Source: JAUWQU01 sp964605095 | Lineage (GTDB): Bacteria > Planctomycetota > Phycisphaerae > SM23-33 | NCBI GenBank assembly: GCA_964605095.1 | Contig: CAZSBS010000181.1 | Location: 1-10,050 of the forward strand | Direction: 5' to 3' | DNA length: 10,050 bases | Part shown: positions 7,932-10,050 of the stretch, piece by piece | Layout of the letters: each line of letters opens with the position of its first letter | How positions within the stretch are numbered: the stretch's first letter is position 1 | Position numbers and translations under genes: made by a program | The notes under the pieces: generated by a model | Told to the model about the DNA's origin: nothing | Databases searched by the model: none | Seen by the model: only the letters and a program-made list of their open reading frames with translations

Positions 7932-8932
7932 TACTTGGTTCCTTTGCTTTTCAGGTCGGCGCGTATCTTCTCGATGGACTCCCGGGAATCGGCCTTGAAC
8001 CCCTGGTAATCGGGGTGGCTGGGGGCGCAGCCGAACTTCGACGGGTCCACTATCACTTGTTCCAGCATTGGAATAGCCGCAGCGGCGTTGGCGCCCATAC
8101 GACCCAGAAGTTTCAGGGTAATTCTCTGGTACGGATGGTATCCGTCGGCCTGCACGTTTCCGGTTATCGCCAAGTCTTTCATGATGAACGGCACGAGGTC
8201 GCGGGTGTCCACCTTGAGCCGAATCAGAAGGTTGATGGCCGGATCCCTCGTCTGGCGGCTGAAATTGGCGTCGTAAATGCAGTTGCTGAAAACTTCTTTG
8301 AGCGCGGGAATCAGGGATGTGATATCGACTTTCTGGTCGAACAGCTTGGCCGCTTCCCGCACGCCGGCCGCACGCGCTGCCTTGTCCGTGGATCGAATCA
8401 TGGCTCCGTACACCGGCAGCATGACGGCGACGTCGGCCTTGACGGAGGCCAGCGCTGTGGCGGCCAGGGCACGCACCCAGCCATCCGTGTCATGCAACGC
8501 GGCTTTCGCCAAGGCCTCTTGAGCCCCTTGCCCTTTCTCGCCCACCGCCCCCAAGCACTGGGCGGCCTCGATGCGCACGCCGTGGTGAGGGTCATGGACA
8601 ACCAGTCGGGCAAGGTCCGGCAACAGACTCTTCATGGCCGGGCGGTTTTCCGCATTCCTGGCCAACTCATTCATGGCCATGAGAGCACAATGGCGCACGT
8701 GCCAGTGCCCGGCTTTTAAAGCAACACGTAGCTGCGGCAAGGCCGAAACACCCTTGGCCGCCAGCGACTTGCTCAGGTTGGCCCGATCAAGGATGGTATA
8801 AGCTTCACGGGACTTCTCGATTAGTTGCTCGACGGACCGATCCGGCGGGACCTGACGCTGCTGCTCGGCCGCGTGGGCCAGCATGCACATGGTCAACGTC
8901 GCCAATACCACCGCTTTTTGCCACTTTACCAT
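7931..8932 (-). CDS. Secreted HEAT-repeat protein
   Basis: A protein of 333 residues. Residues 1-21 form a signal peptide (MVKWQKAVVLATLTMCMLAHA). From about residue 60 to 295 there are helical HEAT/PBS-lyase-like repeats of about 35 residues. Examples are GHWHVRHCALMAMNELARN, HHGVRIEAAQCLGAVGEKG and TDGWVRALAATALASVKAD, each with the D/H-x-x-x-VR-x-x-A-x-x-AL pattern. Such repeats form protein-binding solenoids; no enzymatic domain is seen. The start at 8932 is chosen over the in-frame ATG at 8959 because AAAGGA lies 6 nt upstream of it and the signal peptide begins there. It is the first gene of the minus-strand array, and its stop overlaps the start of the DUF6288-like gene by one base. 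By context it may scaffold or bind that protein; this is inference. Confidence 0.85.
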   Translation of the reverse strand: MVKWQKAVVLATLTMCMLAHAAEQQRQVPPDRSVEQLIEKSREAYTILDRANLSKSLAAKGVSALPQLRVALKAGHWHVRHCALMAMNELARNAENRPAMKSLLPDLARLVVHDPHHGVRIEAAQCLGAVGEKGQGAQEALAKAALHDTDGWVRALAATALASVKADVAVMLPVYGAMIRSTDKAARAAGVREAAKLFDQKVDITSLIPALKEVFSNCIYDANFSRQTRDPAINLLIRLKVDTRDLVPFIMKDLAITGNVQADGYHPYQRITLKLLGRMGANAAAAIPMLEQVIVDPSKFGCAPSHPDYQGFKADSRESIEKIRADLKSKGTK

Positions 8933-8989
8933 GTCGTGTCCTTTCGCATCTCGGCCCATCGATGGTCTGCGGGATGGCTAGTTCTCATC

Positions 8990-9027
8990 CATAAAATATC
9001 AAAATATCTAAAAAGTCTTCACAAACC
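8990..9027 (-). promoter_or_regulatory. AT-rich likely promoter region of the minus-strand operon
   Basis: A strikingly AT-rich island in GC-rich DNA lies 60-95 bp upstream of the HEAT-gene start. On the minus strand TTGTGA (9024-9019) can serve as a -35 box. The best -10 candidates are TGATAT (17-nt spacer) or TATTTT (20-nt spacer), neither strong. Two ATATC units (8996-9000 and 9004-9008) repeat inside it. The location fits the only visible promoter for five genes, but the exact boxes are uncertain. Confidence 0.4.
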
Positions 9028-9157
9028 CATCGAGCCTACCGTAGCGCGCTGGCGCAGTAGCTGCAAGGTCAAAATGAGCAGGCCAAGATGAGCGGCGAAG
9101 GCCGAAAGCTTCATGGCAGTGCCTTGGTCGTCTCGGCGGGCATCGCCCAAGCCCGGG

Positions 9158-9194
9158 ACGCGAAGGTGCCGGCAGAGCGGCCCCGCCTTCGCGT
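9158..9194. other. Strong hairpin in the divergent spacer
   Basis: ACGCGAAGG (9158-9166) and CCTTCGCGT (9186-9194) are perfect 9-bp reverse complements. Inside, GCCG (9168-9171) pairs with CGGC (9178-9181) around a six-base loop. No U-run follows on either side, so it does not look like a simple terminator. It may be part of a structured RNA or incidental. Confidence 0.45.
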
Positions 9195-9221
9195 GGCGGG
9201 TGAACTGATGGACACCGGTAA

Positions 9222-9264
9222 GGCCGGCTTGACGAAGTGCCGGTCTTCGACGGCAAGCCCGGCC
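9222..9264. other. Second nested hairpin in the divergent spacer
   Basis: GGCCGGCTT (9222-9230) pairs with AAGCCCGGCC (9255-9264), a 9-bp stem with one bulged C. Inside it CGAAG (9233-9237) pairs with CTTCG (9245-9249) around a seven-base loop. It lies 27 bp after the first hairpin, and the pair form a compact block of about 107 bp. Confidence 0.45.
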
Positions 9265-9322
9265 AGGCCAAGCGACCCGATATGAAGGAGTACCGCACCG
9301 TAAGTGGGGCTCCCGTTCCTGA

Positions 9323-9347
9323 CTCGGGATTTTGTCTCGGGATTTGT
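9323..9347. repeat. Imperfect tandem repeat in front of the hicB-like promoter
   Basis: CTCGGGATTTTGT (9323-9335) is followed at once by CTCGGGATTTGT (9336-9347); the copies differ by one T. The pair ends at the -35 region of the following gene, so it could be an operator, but no regulator is identified. Confidence 0.5.
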
Positions 9348-9348
9348 C

Positions 9349-9376
9349 TTTACGGCCGGGCCGCTTTGACTATAAT
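9349..9376 (+). promoter_or_regulatory. Sigma70-type promoter of the hicB-like gene
   Basis: A perfect -10 box TATAAT (9371-9376) lies 40 bp before the start codon. TTTACG (9349-9354) at a 16-nt spacing matches four of six -35 bases. Transcription would begin near 9383, leaving a leader of about 35 nt that contains GGAG 8 nt before the ATG. Confidence 0.6.
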
Positions 9377-9416
9377 GCGCGAGAGGGTGTGGTGCAGGTG
9401 AAGTGGGAGACAGGAA

Positions 9417-9614
9417 ATGAAACTGGTTATCCGGATAACAGACAACGAACGCGGAGGCTACACGGCCATGTGTCCGTCTCTTCCCGGCTGCCGTAGCATG
9501 GGCGGGACCCGTGAAGAGGCCAGGGAGAAGCTCAACGAGGCCATCTTGGGCTACATCGCCTCGTTGAACAATTTTGTCCCCGAGAACTTGGGCCCGGAAC
9601 TCGTGGAAGCCTGA
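9417..9614 (+). CDS. Small HicB-like (UPF0150-type) antitoxin protein
   Basis: A protein of 65 residues. It matches the compact HicB N-terminal fold: KLVIRITDNERGGYTAMCPSLPGCRSMGGTREEA, with the family pattern of a beta-strand, a GGY(T/V)A turn, then PSLPGC and a G-x-T-x-EEA helix start. HicB proteins neutralise the HicA mRNA-cleaving toxin and often repress their own operon. The C-terminal DNA-binding helix-turn-helix or ribbon-helix-helix of longer HicB proteins is absent; only about 20 residues follow the core. The start is supported by GGAG 8 nt upstream and a TATAAT promoter. No HicA-like frame (short, double-stranded-RNA-binding-like, G-S-H motif) is visible on either side, so it is an orphan here. 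It is oriented away from the glycan operon and is probably unrelated to it. Confidence 0.75.
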   Translation: MKLVIRITDNERGGYTAMCPSLPGCRSMGGTREEAREKLNEAILGYIASLNNFVPENLGPELVEA

Positions 9615-9639
9615 CGTTCGAGGTTTTGTGCGCCACCAG

Positions 9640-9930
9640 TTGGCGAAAGGGGGAATTTGTGATTTTTGCCCATTCCGCCTTTTGCTGCCGATTCCCCTTC
9701 ACCTTTTTCTTGGCCAGCAGCTGCCGTATCGGGGAATTCGGTTGCGAAAACTTGCGAAATACGGCTTGAATCGCCAGCCCTATCGGATTGGGCGTATCCA
9801 TCCACCGCATTTGTAGCACCTTTCTGCCACGATAAACCCTTGAATTCTCCCGGTAACCATTGGCCTGACAAGATATATCCGTCATCCGACCGTTCAACCA
9901 TCAATCAGACGATTCTCGAACTTTCGCCAA
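9640..9930. repeat. Perfect 10-bp inverted repeat bracketing the spacer
   Basis: TTGGCGAAAG (9640-9649) recurs as its exact reverse complement CTTTCGCCAA (9921-9930), and nine bases of it recur again at 9932-9940. The arms enclose about 270 bp without a convincing gene. This may be a small non-autonomous mobile element or chance; no target-site duplication is evident. Confidence 0.3.
9643..9685 (+). terminator. Probable terminator hairpin after the hicB-like gene
   Basis: AAAGGGGGAAT (9646-9656) pairs with ATTCCGCCTTT (9672-9682) with one mismatch and a 15-base loop. Three outer bases on each side extend the stem to 14 positions, one of them a G-U pair. TTTT (9680-9683) ends the right arm. 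It starts about 30 bp after the hicB-like stop codon. The U-run is short and partly inside the stem, so termination is likely but not certain. Confidence 0.45.
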
Positions 9931-9941
9931 GTTTCGCCAAG
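9922..9941. repeat. Two perfect tandem copies of a 10-bp unit
   Basis: TTTCGCCAAG occurs at 9922-9931 and again at 9932-9941 with no spacer. It ends 5 bp before the -35 box of the tRNA promoter, a position suited to an activator site or UP-like element, although it is not especially AT-rich. Confidence 0.5.
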
Positions 9942-9946
9942 TTTAC

Positions 9947-9975
9947 TTGACAACCCTCGCCATCCAGCCTAGCAT
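9947..9975 (+). promoter_or_regulatory. Sigma70-type promoter of the initiator tRNA gene
   Basis: A perfect -35 box TTGACA (9947-9952), a 17-nt spacer and TAGCAT (9970-9975, four of six -10 bases) give a good promoter. Transcription would start near 9982, about 20 bp before the tRNA. Confidence 0.6.
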
Positions 9976-10000
9976 ACCTTACACGTGACCCCTAAATGAT

Positions 10001-10050
<50 letters not shown>

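Larger units (their letters stand above)
8960..9416. other. Intergenic region with structured GC-rich block, no confident gene
   Basis: This divergent spacer separates the minus-strand operon from the plus-strand hicB-like gene. Its left end is the AT-rich promoter island. The middle (9085-9300) is GC-rich with two strong hairpins. A plus-strand frame of 65 codons (9088-9285) has no recognisable domain. In another frame a stretch from about 9231 reads EVPVFDGKPGQAKRPDMKEY, which looks protein-like but follows a stop codon. It could be a decayed coding remnant; I recognise no family. The right end holds a tandem repeat and the hicB promoter. Confidence 0.5.
9615..10000. other. Intergenic region with hairpins and short repeats, no confident gene
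   Basis: Between the hicB-like gene and the tRNA gene lie 386 bp. Two overlapping minus-strand frames (9904-9551 and 9897-9532) cross it and run into the hicB-like gene, but show no domain and no clear ribosome site. The stretch holds a hairpin just after hicB, two copies of TTGCGAAA ten bases apart (9742 and 9752), a tandem TTTCGCCAAG pair, and the tRNA promoter. Confidence 0.55.

Noticed and set aside
8933..8959. Upstream ATG for the HEAT-repeat protein
   Set aside because: It has no ribosome site and would put nine charged residues before the signal peptide. The internal ATG at 8932 has AAAGGA 6 nt upstream.
9040..9062. Partly self-complementary run with GTAG and GCGC elements near the operon promoter
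   Set aside because: The stems are four bases long with irregular loops, which is expected by chance in such sequence.
9551..9904. Minus-strand frames of 117 and 121 codons over the hicB end and the spacer
   Set aside because: They run antisense into the HicB-like gene, show no domain and have repeat-derived sequence. Two overlapping frames of similar quality suggest chance.

Overview
The window looks like a piece of a PVC-type bacterial chromosome (Planctomycetota, Lentisphaerota or a relative). This is inferred from the GC-rich sequence, the exported multidomain carbohydrate enzymes, a Tat-exported GH32-like protein, and a DUF6288-like protein with a PDZ domain and an alpha/alpha barrel. 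No marker gene settles the phylum.

About the first 9 kb is one co-oriented array on the minus strand, read from right to left: a secreted HEAT-repeat protein (8932-7931), a DUF6288-like exported protein (7931-5613, start overlapping the previous stop by one base), a 323-bp gap with a hairpin, a Tat-exported GH32-like glycosidase (5289-3808), a GH10 xylanase-like enzyme (3759-2002), and the first 657 codons of a large DUF2341/LamG/SGNH-esterase protein (1972 to the window edge). All five carry an export signal. GH10 plus an acetylesterase suggests breakdown of acetylated xylan or a related hemicellulose outside the cytoplasm or in the periplasm. The GH32-like member is unexpected in a xylan set and has altered catalytic motifs. 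No SusC/SusD pair, other transporter or regulator is visible, so any uptake and sensing genes lie elsewhere.

The right end differs. An AT-rich likely promoter for the operon (around 9000) is followed by a gene-free, GC-rich stretch with two strong hairpins. Next comes a small plus-strand HicB-like antitoxin gene with its own promoter and an imperfect tandem repeat in front of it. A 386-bp spacer with hairpins and short direct and inverted repeats follows. The window ends with the first 50 bases of an initiator tRNA-Met gene behind a good sigma70-type promoter.

The long open frames on the plus strand below position 7900 are shadows of the minus-strand genes and are not annotated. The points most worth follow-up are the DUF6288-like protein, the altered catalytic residues of the GH32-like enzyme, and the structured non-coding block at 9158-9264.
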